Source: Methylorubrum suomiense (GTDB lineage Bacteria; Pseudomonadota; Alphaproteobacteria; Rhizobiales; Beijerinckiaceae). Taken from it: a DNA stretch of 64,000 nucleotides. The notes under the pieces were generated by a model that saw only the letters and a list, made by a program, of their open reading frames with translations, made no database searches and was not told where the DNA came from. The translations under genes and the position numbers were made by a program. Positions 28,657 to 37,918 of the stretch are shown in pieces. Location of the stretch: NCBI RefSeq assembly GCF_022179765.1, contig NZ_BPRE01000001.1:186001-250000 (forward strand). The letters run 5' to 3'. Each line of letters begins with the position of its first letter. Positions within the stretch are counted from its first letter, which is position 1.

Positions 28657-29934
28657 ATGAATCAGGACTACGGGCGGTTGGGCCGGACAGGCTCGGTCAC
28701 CTTCGATCGAAAGGCGGCGGGCCTCACCGGCATCGTCGTGAAGGGCTTCCTGCTCTCCCTCGTCACCTTCTCGATCTACCGCTTCTGGTACATCACCAAC
28801 CTGCGGCGCTTCTTCTGGAGCCGGACGATCGTGGCCGGCAGCCCGGCCGAGTATCTCGGTCGCGGCAAGGAGTTGTTCCTCGGCTTCCTCGTGGCGCTGG
28901 CCATCCTGGTGCCGGTCTACGTCGTCCTGTTCCTGCTCGGTCTGGCGGCGCCGCCTCTCGCGGCCTTCGTGCCGGCTCTCTCCGCCGTCTTCCTCTTCCT
29001 GCTCGGGCAATACGCGGTCTTCCGCGGGCGACGCTACCGCGCCTCACGCACCCGCTGGCGCGGCATCCGCCTCGGCCAGGACGGTTCGGCGCTGGCCTAT
29101 GTCGGGCGCGCCGGCCTCTGGTGGCTCGTCACGCTCCTGACCGCCGGGCTCGCCTTTCCGTTCATGCGCGCCGCCCTCGAACGCTACCGCATCGATCACA
29201 CCCTGATCGGGCAGAGCCGCCTGCGCTCGACCGCCACCGGGGGCTCGGCCCTGCGGCCCTGGCTGGCGCTCTACCTCTGCGCCGCCCTGCGGCTCCTGGC
29301 GAGCGTGCTGGCGCTGCTGAACGCCATGAACTTCGACCCACCCTTCGAGCTGTTCGTGACCGATCCGAACGGCGCGCCGAAGAATCTCGATATCAATCCG
29401 AAATATGCCGGCACCGCCGTGAGAACGTATTTCGGCGTGACCATGGCCGCCCTCGGCTTCGCGATCATCGCGATCCTGGGGCTCATGCCCTATTACCGCG
29501 CCCGCGAGACCCGCGCCTTCCTGGCCGCCACGCATCTCGGCGAGGCACGCCTGACCTCGCATCTGAAGGCGCGCCAGTTCTACTGGCCTTACATCCTCTA
29601 CTTCCTGTCGGTCATCGGCTTCTTCGCCGCCATCGGCCTCATCGTCACGACACTCATGCCCTTCGCCATGGACCCGACGGCGAATTTCGGCCAGCAGACC
29701 GCCATCTTCGCGGGCATCGGCCTGGTCTATCTCGGCGCCGCGCTGGCGGCGACTTGGCTCTATGTTCGGGTGGTGACCCTGCGGCTCTGGGAAGCGGTGG
29801 CGAGCTCGACGGAGATCGAGAATGTCGGGGCGCTCGAAGCGGTGCTGGCATCGCGCCGCAATCCCGCGAGCGGGCTCAACGAGGGCCTCGCCGACGCGCT
29901 CGACGTCGGCGGTGCGCTGGAGATCGGCTTCTGA
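28657..29934 (+). CDS. DUF898 (YjgN-family) membrane protein
   Basis: A 425-residue membrane protein with about nine hydrophobic helices. Family marks include FSIYRFWYITNLRRFFWS and RYRASRTRWRGIRLGQ near residue 130, which is the recurring RxxRxRWRGIR signature. Internal repetition is typical: a second helix block has FPFMRAALERYRIDHT. It is preceded by a long A/T-rich leader and the cstA-ybdD terminator, so it has its own promoter. The M48 protease gene starts eight bases after its stop, so they are very probably one operon. Function is unknown. Confidence 0.88.
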   Translation: MNQDYGRLGRTGSVTFDRKAAGLTGIVVKGFLLSLVTFSIYRFWYITNLRRFFWSRTIVAGSPAEYLGRGKELFLGFLVALAILVPVYVVLFLLGLAAPPLAAFVPALSAVFLFLLGQYAVFRGRRYRASRTRWRGIRLGQDGSALAYVGRAGLWWLVTLLTAGLAFPFMRAALERYRIDHTLIGQSRLRSTATGGSALRPWLALYLCAALRLLASVLALLNAMNFDPPFELFVTDPNGAPKNLDINPKYAGTAVRTYFGVTMAALGFAIIAILGLMPYYRARETRAFLAATHLGEARLTSHLKARQFYWPYILYFLSVIGFFAAIGLIVTTLMPFAMDPTANFGQQTAIFAGIGLVYLGAALAATWLYVRVVTLRLWEAVASSTEIENVGALEAVLASRRNPASGLNEGLADALDVGGALEIGF

Positions 29935-29942
29935 CGCGACCG

Positions 29943-31046
29943 ATGGAGAGCCTCACCACCACCGGCCTCTACTTCGACGGGCTGAGCGCGCGGGCCCATC
30001 CCGTGCGGCTGCGCCTCGGGGAGCGGCTGGAGATCGTGGGCGAGGCGATCCGCCTCGATTGGAGCCTGCTCGATCTGCGCGCCGCCGACACGGCGCCGCC
30101 TTTGACCCGGATCGGCCATGCGAGCGCATCCGGCAGCGTGGAGTTCGAGGATGCGGCCTTCGCCGCGCATCTCGCCACAAGCAGCCCCGGCCTGAGGCGA
30201 ACCGAGCGCGAGGGTGGCCTGGTACGGCTCGTCCTCTGGTCGGTCGCTGCGGGCCTCTCGGTGGTGCTGATCGCGATCTACGGCGTACCGGCGGCGGCCG
30301 ATCGTCTCGCCCCGCAGGTTCCTCCGGCCATGGAGGCGCAGTTCGGGCGAGCGGTCGAGGCGCAGGTCGTCGATCTGCTCGGCACGCCGCCGCTCTGTGC
30401 GAATCCGGTGGGCCGCGCCGCGCTCGACCGGCTCGTCGCGCGGTTGGCCGGGACGATGGATCTGCCGGTCGCCCCGCAGGTGAGCGTCCGGCGCAGCACG
30501 ATCGCCAACGCCCTCGCCCTTCCCGGCGGGCGGGTGATCGTCCTGTCCGACATCATCGAGAAATCCGACAGCGCCGACGCCTTCGCCGCGATTCTGGCCC
30601 ACGAATTCGGGCACTTGGCGGCGCGTGACCCCATCCGCTCGCTGATCCGGGCGAGCGGCACCTCGTTCCTGCTCAGCCTCGTCCTCGGCGACCTCACCGG
30701 CTCGACCGTGCTGGTGGCGGCGGGTCAGGCGGCGATCGCGGCGGGCTACTCGCGCGAGGCCGAGCGTGCGGCGGATGCGGCGGCGGTCGCCGCCGTCGAC
30801 CGCGCGGGCGGTGACGGGCGGGCGCTTGCCGGCATTCTGGAGCGCATCACCGCGGCCAATGACGAGAAACCCGGCGGCCTTGCCAGCCTCCTGCGCTCGC
30901 ACCCCTACACCGCCGAGCGGGCGACGGCGATCCGGGCGACGCCCGGTGCGGGCAAGGCCGGCACGGATTCCCTGCTGAGCGAGGGCGATTGGCGAAACCT
31001 GCGACGCGTCTGTGACGCGGAGGACCGGACATCACCCTCCGACTAG
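29943..31046 (+). CDS. M48-family metallopeptidase
   Basis: A 367-residue membrane-anchored zinc protease. The active-site HEFGH in FAAILAHEFGHLAARDP is near residue 222; the third zinc ligand is the Glu in SREAERAADAAAV. A single hydrophobic anchor (LVLWSVAAGLSVVLIAIYGV) precedes a catalytic domain of usual size. The first 75 residues form a beta-rich module (TTGLYFDGLSARAHPVRLRL) common in this clade. Such proteases often take part in envelope protein turnover, and the DUF898 protein upstream may be its partner. A palindrome begins inside its stop codon. Confidence 0.9.
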   Translation: MESLTTTGLYFDGLSARAHPVRLRLGERLEIVGEAIRLDWSLLDLRAADTAPPLTRIGHASASGSVEFEDAAFAAHLATSSPGLRRTEREGGLVRLVLWSVAAGLSVVLIAIYGVPAAADRLAPQVPPAMEAQFGRAVEAQVVDLLGTPPLCANPVGRAALDRLVARLAGTMDLPVAPQVSVRRSTIANALALPGGRVIVLSDIIEKSDSADAFAAILAHEFGHLAARDPIRSLIRASGTSFLLSLVLGDLTGSTVLVAAGQAAIAAGYSREAERAADAAAVAAVDRAGGDGRALAGILERITAANDEKPGGLASLLRSHPYTAERATAIRATPGAGKAGTDSLLSEGDWRNLRRVCDAEDRTSPSD

Positions 31047-31190
31047 AGCGTGCCGCATTTCTACGGAAACAGCGGCACGCTCTATCTCTTTGTGGTCGCA
31101 CGATGATTCCGGAAAACCGGATTCCACTTTTCCGCATCGTGCTCTAGAGCGTCAGCCCGAAAGGCCGGAACCGGCTTTCGGAAGAGTCGG
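31044..31190. repeat. Cluster of palindromes (repeat element)
   Basis: Three inverted repeats lie in series. TAGAGCGTGCCGC (31044-31056) pairs with GCGGCACGCTCTA (31072-31084), so the first arm uses the stop codon of the protease. GCACGATG (31098-31105) pairs with CATCGTGC (31135-31142), with GGAAAA/TTTTCC inside. Then CCGAAAGGCCGG and CCGGCTTTCGG flank two bases. The middle part resembles an alphaproteobacterial palindromic repeat known to me from other genomes. It probably also stops transcription. Confidence 0.65.
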
Positions 31191-31256
31191 TGCGAACGAG
31201 CGATTCAGGGCCCAATCGCGGATGCGGCGTTCGTCACCCTCCTCCAGGCCTGTGCC

Positions 31257-33065
31257 TCACGCCGCCTCGACGCTCGACACGATCTCGCAGACGACGCCGT
31301 CGACCGGAAAATCGATGCGGGCATGACCGCCGAGTTCCGCCGACAGACCGCGCTCGATCAGCCGGGAGCCGAAACCCCGCCGGGTCGGCGCGGCCACCGG
31401 AGGCCCGCCGGTTTCCCGCCAGACGAGGTGGAGGCGGCGCACTCCGCCCTCCGGCGCCCCCACCCGCCACGTAATCGCAACCCGGCCGTCGGAGACCGAG
31501 AGGGCACCGTGCTTGGCCGCGTTGGTGCACAATTCATGCAGCACCATGCCGAGCCCGAGCGCCACGCGGGGCGGCAGGCGTAGGTCCGGACCCGACATGG
31601 AAATGGGAGTCCCCCCGACCTGGAACGGGCGCAGCACCTCCTCGACGACCGCGATCAGGCCGGCCCCGGCCCAATGCTCCCGCGTCAGGATGTTGTGCGC
31701 CGCCGAGAGCGCCAGGAGCCGTCCCTCGAAGGCCTGCCTCTGCCGCGCCGCCGCGCCGTCGAGCCCGCGGAAACTCTGGAACGCGAAGGATTGCACGGTG
31801 GCCAGCGTGTTCTTCACCCGGTGGTTCAGTTCGTCCACGAGGAGACGACGGGCCGTCTCCCGCTGGCGCAGCTCCCGCGCCGACGCGTCGAGGGCCTGCC
31901 CGATCTCGCGGATCTCCCTCACCACCGTCGGCGCGAGGACGGCGAGGGGTTCGCCACGTCCGAGCCGGTCGGCCTGCGCGCAGACGGCGTTCAGCGGGCG
32001 CGCGAGCCGCCCGGCGAGCCACCATGCCAGCAGGGATCCGGCCAGCGCCACGACGAGGCCGGAGAACGTGATCGCCTTGCTCAGATCCCGCACCGGGGCG
32101 AGCGCTCGCCCGGCATCGATCCGCGCCGCCACCGTCCAGCCGAGACCGGGATAATCGCGGTAGCCGCGGGTCGGCTCGGTGGCGAAGAGGAAGGGGGCCG
32201 CCTGATCCGGCCAGGGGCCGATCTTCGGACCGATGCTCGACTTGGCGCCGCCGCCGAGGTGACGCGTGCCCGCGAGGGTCTGGGGCGGCAGCCGCCGCCT
32301 GAGCAGCTCGGGCGGTCCGTGCAGCACGAGGCCGTCGCGGGCCAGGAGCAGGATTTCGGTGCCGGCCCGCTGCCGGGTCAGCGTCCGCTCGAAATCGGCC
32401 ACGGCATTCCGCGCCCAGGCCCAGTCGAGATGGGCCGCGATGACGCCGGCGAAGGTGCCGTCCGGGGCGAGGACGGGGGCGGCCAGATCGACGAGGCGCA
32501 GCGGCTCGCCGTTCGCCTGCGGCATCAGCTTGGCCAGCAGCTGGGCATCGTGGACATCGCCGACGAAGGGCCGCTCGCGGCCGGCCTGGAAATAGTCGCG
32601 CGCGCCCACGTCCGCCCCCTCGAGCAGGCCGTTGCTGGTGGCGACGATGCGTCCGCGCGCGTCGGTGAGGAGAAGGATGGAATAGGCCGGATAGGTCGTT
32701 TGAAGCCGCTCCAACACGGCGCGCTTGGCGGGGAGCGGCGCGTCCGGCGCGCGGAGGGTGTCGAGCGCGGCGGCGACCTGCACGTCGCGCCAGCGCTCGA
32801 ACATCCCCTGATCGAGGGTGCGGGCCATATGCGCGGTCAGCTCGTCGAGCTGCGCGCCGACCTCCTCCTCCAACCGGGCGGTCGCCTGCCCGTGCACGAG
32901 AAGCGCGAGAACGAGCGTCGAGACGATGCCGAGGGTGCCGAACGCAAGCGCCAGCAGGAGGCGCAAAGGCAGCACCGGCAGGGGCCAGCGGGGGTGGACG
33001 CGGCGCGCAGCGAACGCCCCGGTGCGGGACGGGATCGGCTGGGCCAGTTCGGCGTCGGTCGGCAT
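31257..33065 (-). CDS. HWE-family sensor histidine kinase with Cache sensor
   Basis: A 602-residue membrane kinase. An N-terminal helix (about residues 35-58) is followed by a periplasmic Cache-like sensor (about 60-310, with YSILLLTDARGRIVATS), a second helix (SGLVVALAGSLLAWWLAG), a HAMP-like linker and the kinase core. The H-box is DELNHRVKNTLATVQS, His near residue 415. The N-box is VLHELCTNAAKHGAL, the WxE signature is WRE and the G-box is GFGSRLIER. It is a paralogue of the kinase at 21115-23388 but without PAS. The ATG at 33065 is chosen; a GTG at 33098 has no better ribosome site. No response regulator is adjacent. Confidence 0.87.
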   Translation of the reverse strand: MPTDAELAQPIPSRTGAFAARRVHPRWPLPVLPLRLLLALAFGTLGIVSTLVLALLVHGQATARLEEEVGAQLDELTAHMARTLDQGMFERWRDVQVAAALDTLRAPDAPLPAKRAVLERLQTTYPAYSILLLTDARGRIVATSNGLLEGADVGARDYFQAGRERPFVGDVHDAQLLAKLMPQANGEPLRLVDLAAPVLAPDGTFAGVIAAHLDWAWARNAVADFERTLTRQRAGTEILLLARDGLVLHGPPELLRRRLPPQTLAGTRHLGGGAKSSIGPKIGPWPDQAAPFLFATEPTRGYRDYPGLGWTVAARIDAGRALAPVRDLSKAITFSGLVVALAGSLLAWWLAGRLARPLNAVCAQADRLGRGEPLAVLAPTVVREIREIGQALDASARELRQRETARRLLVDELNHRVKNTLATVQSFAFQSFRGLDGAAARQRQAFEGRLLALSAAHNILTREHWAGAGLIAVVEEVLRPFQVGGTPISMSGPDLRLPPRVALGLGMVLHELCTNAAKHGALSVSDGRVAITWRVGAPEGGVRRLHLVWRETGGPPVAAPTRRGFGSRLIERGLSAELGGHARIDFPVDGVVCEIVSSVEAA

Positions 33066-33332
33066 CAATGACGGCGCCCTGATTCGCGCCCAGGTCACGG
33101 CGAGGGGGCCGGACCGGCCAAGCCTTCTTCGCCCGCGGGGTGGCAGGGGGCAATGGCGCCGGGATCAAGAAACAAATTTCACGCAGCGGCGCGGCGCGTT
33201 TGCATCGGTGTGACGGATGACCGGCAGGGCGGCGGATTTTTCGCCGCGAAGCAGCACATGCGCGCTCGTCAAGAATGGTCTTACGGCTAAGCTTAATTAT
33301 GTCGGTGCCGGCAACCCGCACGAGGAGACGGC

Positions 33333-33551
33333 ATGGCGCAGGCAGCAACCCGGAAGGCATCCCGTTTCCGCGCACTCTGGCCAAGCCGGGACCTGCGTCC
33401 CCCGCCGCCCTCCAAGGAGCCGGAGCGGGTCCCCACGGCGATGCCCGGCAATGACGACCTTCCCCTGCGCAGTCTCACCGCCAACGAGTTGATCGCCATG
33501 GCCCGCGCGGCCCGCACCCGCAATCGCAAGGCGACGGTGTCGCAAGCCTGA
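33333..33551 (+). CDS. Small hypothetical protein
   Basis: A 72-residue protein not recognised. GAGGAG lies about six bases ahead of the ATG. The first half is basic and proline-rich (PSRDLRPPPPSKEP); the second half is a helix-like stretch (LRSLTANELIAMARAARTRN). Codon use is chromosome-like, which supports a real gene. It lies between the HWE kinase (divergent) and another hypothetical gene (convergent, with a hairpin between at 33593-33621). Confidence 0.5.
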   Translation: MAQAATRKASRFRALWPSRDLRPPPPSKEPERVPTAMPGNDDLPLRSLTANELIAMARAARTRNRKATVSQA

Positions 33552-33592
33552 CCGGCCGGAGGCAGCGGTCGCCGACGCGACGCTGCCCCAGT

Positions 33593-33621
33593 GCGGTCCA
33601 CCCCAAACGAGGATGGACCGC
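33593..33621. terminator. Hairpin between convergent hypothetical genes
   Basis: GCGGTCCA (33593-33600) pairs with TGGACCGC (33614-33621). Thirteen bases form the loop. It could act as a bidirectional terminator; no T-run is seen. Confidence 0.4.
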
Positions 33622-33646
33622 CTCGTCCGGGCATGATCCGATCCGG

Positions 33647-34192
33647 CTACTGCACCAGGGCCAGCCGGGCACGGGCCTCGGCGGTGCCGGTGCGGATCGC
33701 CGGCTCGGCATGGCCCGCGAAGAAATCCTCGACCATCTCGCGCAGGACCTCGGCGAGGTCGCTGCCCCGATCGGCCTCCACGTGCACGTCGCTGCCCACC
33801 GAGCGGCCGAGGCTCGGGCCGCCATTGCTGGCCAGCGTCGCGAGGCGCTCGTCGTACTCGGCGCCGAGGCCGGTCACCGCGATGTAGTTGCGCCCCCCGA
33901 GAACCGGGCCGTACTTCACGCCGATGCGGTGCTCCTTGTCGGCGGCATTGCGCAGGATGGCGGTGAAGCCGACGAAATCGTCGCAATCGACTTCCGGCAC
34001 CGGGCAGACGATCCGGCCGTGATCGACGCCGTCCTCTTCCAGCACCTCCGCCATCAGCGTCAGCGCCTCCGTGACCGGCGCGAGCGCCCGGGTGCCTTCT
34101 TCCAGGAGGCGGGCACGCAGGCGGTTCTTCTGGGCGTCGGCGGCGCGCAGGCGCGCCCGAAACCGATTCTTGATGTCGAACGGGTTCATCAT
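33647..34192 (-). CDS. Hypothetical protein
   Basis: A 181-residue soluble protein that I do not recognise. The N-terminus (about residues 5-60, KNRFRARLRAADAQKNRLRARLLEEGTRAL-type helix in two parts) is strongly helical and could be a coiled coil. The rest is alpha/beta, with VPEVDCDDFVGFTAIL, KEHRIGVKYGP and YIAVTGLGAEYDERL. Its ATG (MMNPFDIK) has a neighbouring second Met. It does not form an operon with a known gene; it is convergent with the small protein at 33333 and divergent from yicC. Confidence 0.6.
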   Translation of the reverse strand: MMNPFDIKNRFRARLRAADAQKNRLRARLLEEGTRALAPVTEALTLMAEVLEEDGVDHGRIVCPVPEVDCDDFVGFTAILRNAADKEHRIGVKYGPVLGGRNYIAVTGLGAEYDERLATLASNGGPSLGRSVGSDVHVEADRGSDLAEVLREMVEDFFAGHAEPAIRTGTAEARARLALVQ

Positions 34193-34483
34193 GTTGGTCC
34201 CTGCTGGGTCCGCCCCTGCGAGGAAGGTCCGGAGATCACTATCGATTCGAAAGCTAGAAATTCATGCAATAAGCGTCAAGACGATGCACAGTATTCGCGC
34301 CTGCTTCGACAAGAGGCTTCTGCGCAAGCTTTAAACGTGCATGTTTTTTGGGCAGTCGCGATTGCCCCGACATTGCTGCGGCGCAATCGCGGTCTGATTT
34401 CACGCCGCGTTGCGTCGTCCGTCCCAAACCGCGTATTCGGGCAACCGGGCCTCGATGAGGCCGGTTCCGCGACGGAGGACGGA
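34193..34483. other. A/T-rich intergenic region upstream of yicC
   Basis: About 290 bases with visible A/T-rich stretches, for example near 34325-34355. No gene or RNA is seen. It must hold promoters for the divergent hypothetical gene and yicC. Confidence 0.35.
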
Positions 34484-35368
34484 TTGGGCGCAGCGATCGC
34501 GAGCATGACGGGCTTCGCCCGCGCCGCCGGCACCACCGGCGCGGTGCAATGGCTCTGGGAAATCCGCACGGTGAACGGGCGCGGGCTCGATATCCGGGTG
34601 CGGGTGCCCAACGGCTTCGAGGCGGCCGGCGAGGCGGCCCGCGCAGCGCTCTCCAAGGCGCTGGCCCGTGGCCAGTGCCAGCTCGGCCTGACATTGACCC
34701 GCCCAGAGACGGCGGCGCGGGTCCGCATCGACGAAGCCCTGTTGGCCGACCTCGCCGCTTCGGTCGCGCGGATACCGCGACCCGCCGGCATCGCCCCGGC
34801 GACCCTCGACGGGCTCCTGTCGGTGCGGGGCGTCGTGGAGGTCGAGGCAGAGGCGCCCGCCGACCCTGAGGCCCTGAATCGCGATCTCGCCGCGGGCGCG
34901 GAGCGGCTGGTGAGCGACATCGCCGCCGCCCGCCGGTCGGAGGGCGCGACGCTGAAGGGGATCGTCGAGGGCCAGCTCGCCGAGATCGCCCGTCTGACGC
35001 AGGCCGCCGAGGATTGCCCGGCCCGGCGCCCCGAGGCGGTGCGGGCGCGCCTCGCCGCCACGGTCGCGGCGCTCACCGATGGCACCGGCCTCGACCCCGA
35101 CCGATTGCATCAGGAGGCGGTGCTGCTGGCCGCCAAGGCCGACGTCCGGGAGGAGCTCGACCGCCTGCGCGCCCATGTCGACGCGGCCGGCGAATTGCTG
35201 GCGGCGGGCGGGGCGATCGGACGGCGGCTCGATTTCCTGGCCCAGGAGCTCGGACGCGAGGCCAACACGCTCTGCGCCAAGGCCAACGACATCGCGCTGT
35301 CGCGGATCGGACTCGACTTGAAGGCCGTGGTGGAGCAATTCCGCGAGCAGGTGCAGAACGTCGAATGA
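34484..35368 (+). CDS. YicC-family endoribonuclease
   Basis: A 294-residue protein of the YicC family, known as an RNase in E. coli. It opens with SMTGFARA, the family mark, and ends with a C-terminal DUF1732 region containing DRLRAHVDAAGELLAAGG and RLDFLAQELGREANTLCAKA. I chose the TTG at 34484 because GGAGG lies five bases ahead; starting at the ATG at 34505 would remove the seven residues usually found before SMTGFAR and has no ribosome site. Its stop overlaps the gmk start (ATGA). The yicC-gmk pairing is widespread. Confidence 0.92.
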   Translation: MGAAIASMTGFARAAGTTGAVQWLWEIRTVNGRGLDIRVRVPNGFEAAGEAARAALSKALARGQCQLGLTLTRPETAARVRIDEALLADLAASVARIPRPAGIAPATLDGLLSVRGVVEVEAEAPADPEALNRDLAAGAERLVSDIAAARRSEGATLKGIVEGQLAEIARLTQAAEDCPARRPEAVRARLAATVAALTDGTGLDPDRLHQEAVLLAAKADVREELDRLRAHVDAAGELLAAGGAIGRRLDFLAQELGREANTLCAKANDIALSRIGLDLKAVVEQFREQVQNVE

Positions 35369-36054
35369 GAAGCAGGATGACGGAAGGTCGAACGGAGGGC
35401 GGGCAGGATGCCAGGGCCGGGCGGCGCGGCCTGATCCTGATTCTGTCCTCGCCCTCGGGGGCGGGCAAGACGACGCTGACCCGGGCGATCGCCACCGATG
35501 GCGGCTGGGGTCTCGACCTGTCGATCTCGGTCACGACGCGGGCGCGCCGCCCGTCCGAGATCGACGGGCGCCATTACCGCTTCATCGACCGCGAGGCGTT
35601 CGAGGACCTGCGCGCCCGCGACGACCTGCTCGAATGGGCCGAGGTCCACGGCAATTTCTACGGCACGCCGCGCCGCCCGGTGGAGAAGACGCTGGCGCAG
35701 GGCCGGGACATGATCTTCGACATCGACTACCAGGGCACCCGCCAAGTGCGGCAGCGCCTTCAGGAGGATGTCGTCACCGTCTTCATCCTGCCGCCGAGTT
35801 TCTCGGAGTTGCGCCAGCGGCTGGAGCGGCGGGCGGAAGATTCCCCCGAGACGATCGAGCGGCGCCTCGCCAATGCCCGCAACGAGATGCAGCGCTGGAG
35901 CGAGTACGACTACGTCATCGTCAACGACGATCTCGACGAGTCCTTCCGCTCGCTCCAGGCGATCCTCACCGCCGAGCGGCTCAAGCGCAGCCGCCGCACC
36001 GGCCTGCCCGCCTTCGTCGACGGGTTGCTGGCGGAGGCCGGCAGGCCGGGCTGA
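35365..36054 (+). CDS. gmk: Guanylate kinase
   Basis: An ATP-dependent kinase converting GMP or dGMP to the diphosphate; 229 residues from the overlapping ATG at 35365, or 225 from the ATG at 35377. The P-loop is SSPSGAGKTT, followed by VTTRARRPSEIDGRHYRFID and the GMP-binding EWAEVHGNFYGTP. RRLANARNEMQRW and YDYVIVNDDL complete the pattern. Translation is coupled to yicC by a four-base overlap. An unusual feature is an N-terminal extension of about 20 residues rich in Arg, Gly and Glu. Confidence 0.95.
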   Translation: MRSRMTEGRTEGGQDARAGRRGLILILSSPSGAGKTTLTRAIATDGGWGLDLSISVTTRARRPSEIDGRHYRFIDREAFEDLRARDDLLEWAEVHGNFYGTPRRPVEKTLAQGRDMIFDIDYQGTRQVRQRLQEDVVTVFILPPSFSELRQRLERRAEDSPETIERRLANARNEMQRWSEYDYVIVNDDLDESFRSLQAILTAERLKRSRRTGLPAFVDGLLAEAGRPG

Positions 36055-36066
36055 GCGCGGCGCGCC

Positions 36067-37818
36067 CTACTCGGCCGCCGTTCGCGGCGGATCGTTCTCC
36101 CACAGATCGCCCACCTGCGCCGCGTGGAGGCGGCGGTAATAGCCGTCCTGGCCGAGCAGGGCTTCGTGCCGGCCCTGCTCGGCGACGCCGTGCTCGGCCA
36201 CCACGACGATGCGGTCGGCATGCCGGATGGTGGCGAGCCGGTGGGCGATGACGAGGGTGGTGCGCCCCCGCGCCAACTCGGTAAGGGAGGCCTGGATCTC
36301 CCGCTCGGTCTGGGTGTCGAGGGCCGAGGTCGCCTCGTCGAGGATCAGGATCGGCGGATTCTTGAGGAAGGCGCGGGCGATGGCGAGCCGCTGCTTCTGG
36401 CCGCCCGACAGCTTCACCCCGCGCTCGCCGATCACCGTGTCGAGCCCCTCGGGCAGGGAGGCGACCAGCCCGTCGAGCCGGGCGCGGGCGGCGGCCTCCA
36501 GGATCTCGGCCTCGCTCGCGTCGAGCCGGCCATAGGCGATGTTCTCACGGATGGTCCCGGCGAACAGGAACACGTCCTGCTGCACGATGCCGATCCGGCC
36601 GCGGAGCGACCCTTGCGTCAGGTCGCGGATGTCGTGGCCGTCGATGGTGATGCGACCGCCTTCGACTTCGTAGAAGCGCGGGATCAACGAGCACAGGGTC
36701 GTCTTGCCCGCCCCCGAGGGGCCGACGAAGGCCACCGTCTCGCCGGCCCGGATGTCGAGATCGACGCCGCGCAGCACCGGCCGGTCGGCGGAATAGCCGA
36801 AGCTGACATTCTCGAAGCGGATGTCGCCCTTGAGGGGCGGCGCGGTCCGGGCGCCGGGCCGGTCGGCGATGTCCGGCTCGGTGGCGAGGAGTTCGCGGTA
36901 CCGTCGGAAGCCCGCGATGCCCTTCGGATAAGTCTCGACGACGGCGCCGATCTTCTCCAGCGGCCGATAGAAGACGCCCACCAGAAGCAGGAAGCCGACG
37001 AAGCCGCCCGCCGTCAGGTCGCCGCGCACGACGAAGTAGGCGCCGCCGAGCAGCACGACGATCTGCACGAGGCGCAGGCCGAGGTAATTGATCGAGAGGG
37101 CGGCGGCCATCAGCCGGTAGGCTTCGAGCTTGGCGGCGCGGTACTTCGCGTTGTCGGTGGCGAACAGGGCGCGCTCGTGCGGCTCGTTGGCGAAGGCCTT
37201 CACCACGCGGATACCGCCGACATTCTCCTCGATGCGGGCGTTGAAGGCGCCGACGCGACCGTACTGCGCCTGCCAGTTGCGGGTCATGCGCCCGCCGTAG
37301 CGGATCGTCACGAAGGCGATCACGGGCAGGATCGCGGCGGTGGCGAGCGCCAAGGGTGGGTGGACCCACGCCATCAGGGCGAAGGCGCCGACGAGCGTCA
37401 TCACGGCGATGAACACGTCCTCCGGCCCGTGATGGGCGACCTCGCCGATCTCCTCGAGATCCTTCGTCACGCGGGCGACGAGGTGGCCGGTCTTCTGCCC
37501 GTCGAAGAAGCGGAACGACAGTTTCTGCAGATGCGCGAAGGCGCGCTCGCGCATCGTCGTCTCGATATTGATTCCGAGCACGTGGCCCCAATAGGTCACG
37601 ACCACCATCAACCCGGCATTGGCCACGTAGAGGAGCGCGAGCCCGAGAGCCGCCAGGACGATCAGCCCCCAATCCTGGCGCGGCAGCAGCACGTCGACGA
37701 ACGCCTTGACCGCCATCGGAAAGCCGAGCTCCAGCAGGCCCGACAGCACGGCGCAGCCGAAATCGACGAGGAACAGGGTCCGGTACGGCCGGTAATAGGC
37801 GAAGAAATCCTTCAGCAT
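36067..37818 (-). CDS. ABC exporter, fused permease-ATPase (MsbA-like)
   Basis: A half-size ABC exporter of 583 residues. Six N-terminal membrane helices (residues about 15-300) precede the nucleotide-binding domain. Walker A is GPSGAGKTTL, the signature is LSGGQKQRLAIARAFL and Walker B is ILILDEATSALD; the H-loop His lies in LVIAHRLATIRHADR. The ATG at 37818 is chosen since helix one starts directly after it (MLKDFFAYYRPYRTLF). Substrate is unknown; lipid, peptide or drug export are possible. It is convergent with gmk at 12 bases. The MFS gene upstream on the same strand ends 100 bases before its start. Confidence 0.92.
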   Translation of the reverse strand: MLKDFFAYYRPYRTLFLVDFGCAVLSGLLELGFPMAVKAFVDVLLPRQDWGLIVLAALGLALLYVANAGLMVVVTYWGHVLGINIETTMRERAFAHLQKLSFRFFDGQKTGHLVARVTKDLEEIGEVAHHGPEDVFIAVMTLVGAFALMAWVHPPLALATAAILPVIAFVTIRYGGRMTRNWQAQYGRVGAFNARIEENVGGIRVVKAFANEPHERALFATDNAKYRAAKLEAYRLMAAALSINYLGLRLVQIVVLLGGAYFVVRGDLTAGGFVGFLLLVGVFYRPLEKIGAVVETYPKGIAGFRRYRELLATEPDIADRPGARTAPPLKGDIRFENVSFGYSADRPVLRGVDLDIRAGETVAFVGPSGAGKTTLCSLIPRFYEVEGGRITIDGHDIRDLTQGSLRGRIGIVQQDVFLFAGTIRENIAYGRLDASEAEILEAAARARLDGLVASLPEGLDTVIGERGVKLSGGQKQRLAIARAFLKNPPILILDEATSALDTQTEREIQASLTELARGRTTLVIAHRLATIRHADRIVVVAEHGVAEQGRHEALLGQDGYYRRLHAAQVGDLWENDPPRTAAE

Positions 37819-37918
37819 GGGAGGGGGTGTCGCCTGATTTCTGGTTCGAACGAGGGCGCTGGGCGCCGGATAGCGAAGGGTCGGCCCGCGAGCCAGCCCT
37901 CGGGACACGGGGGTGCCC

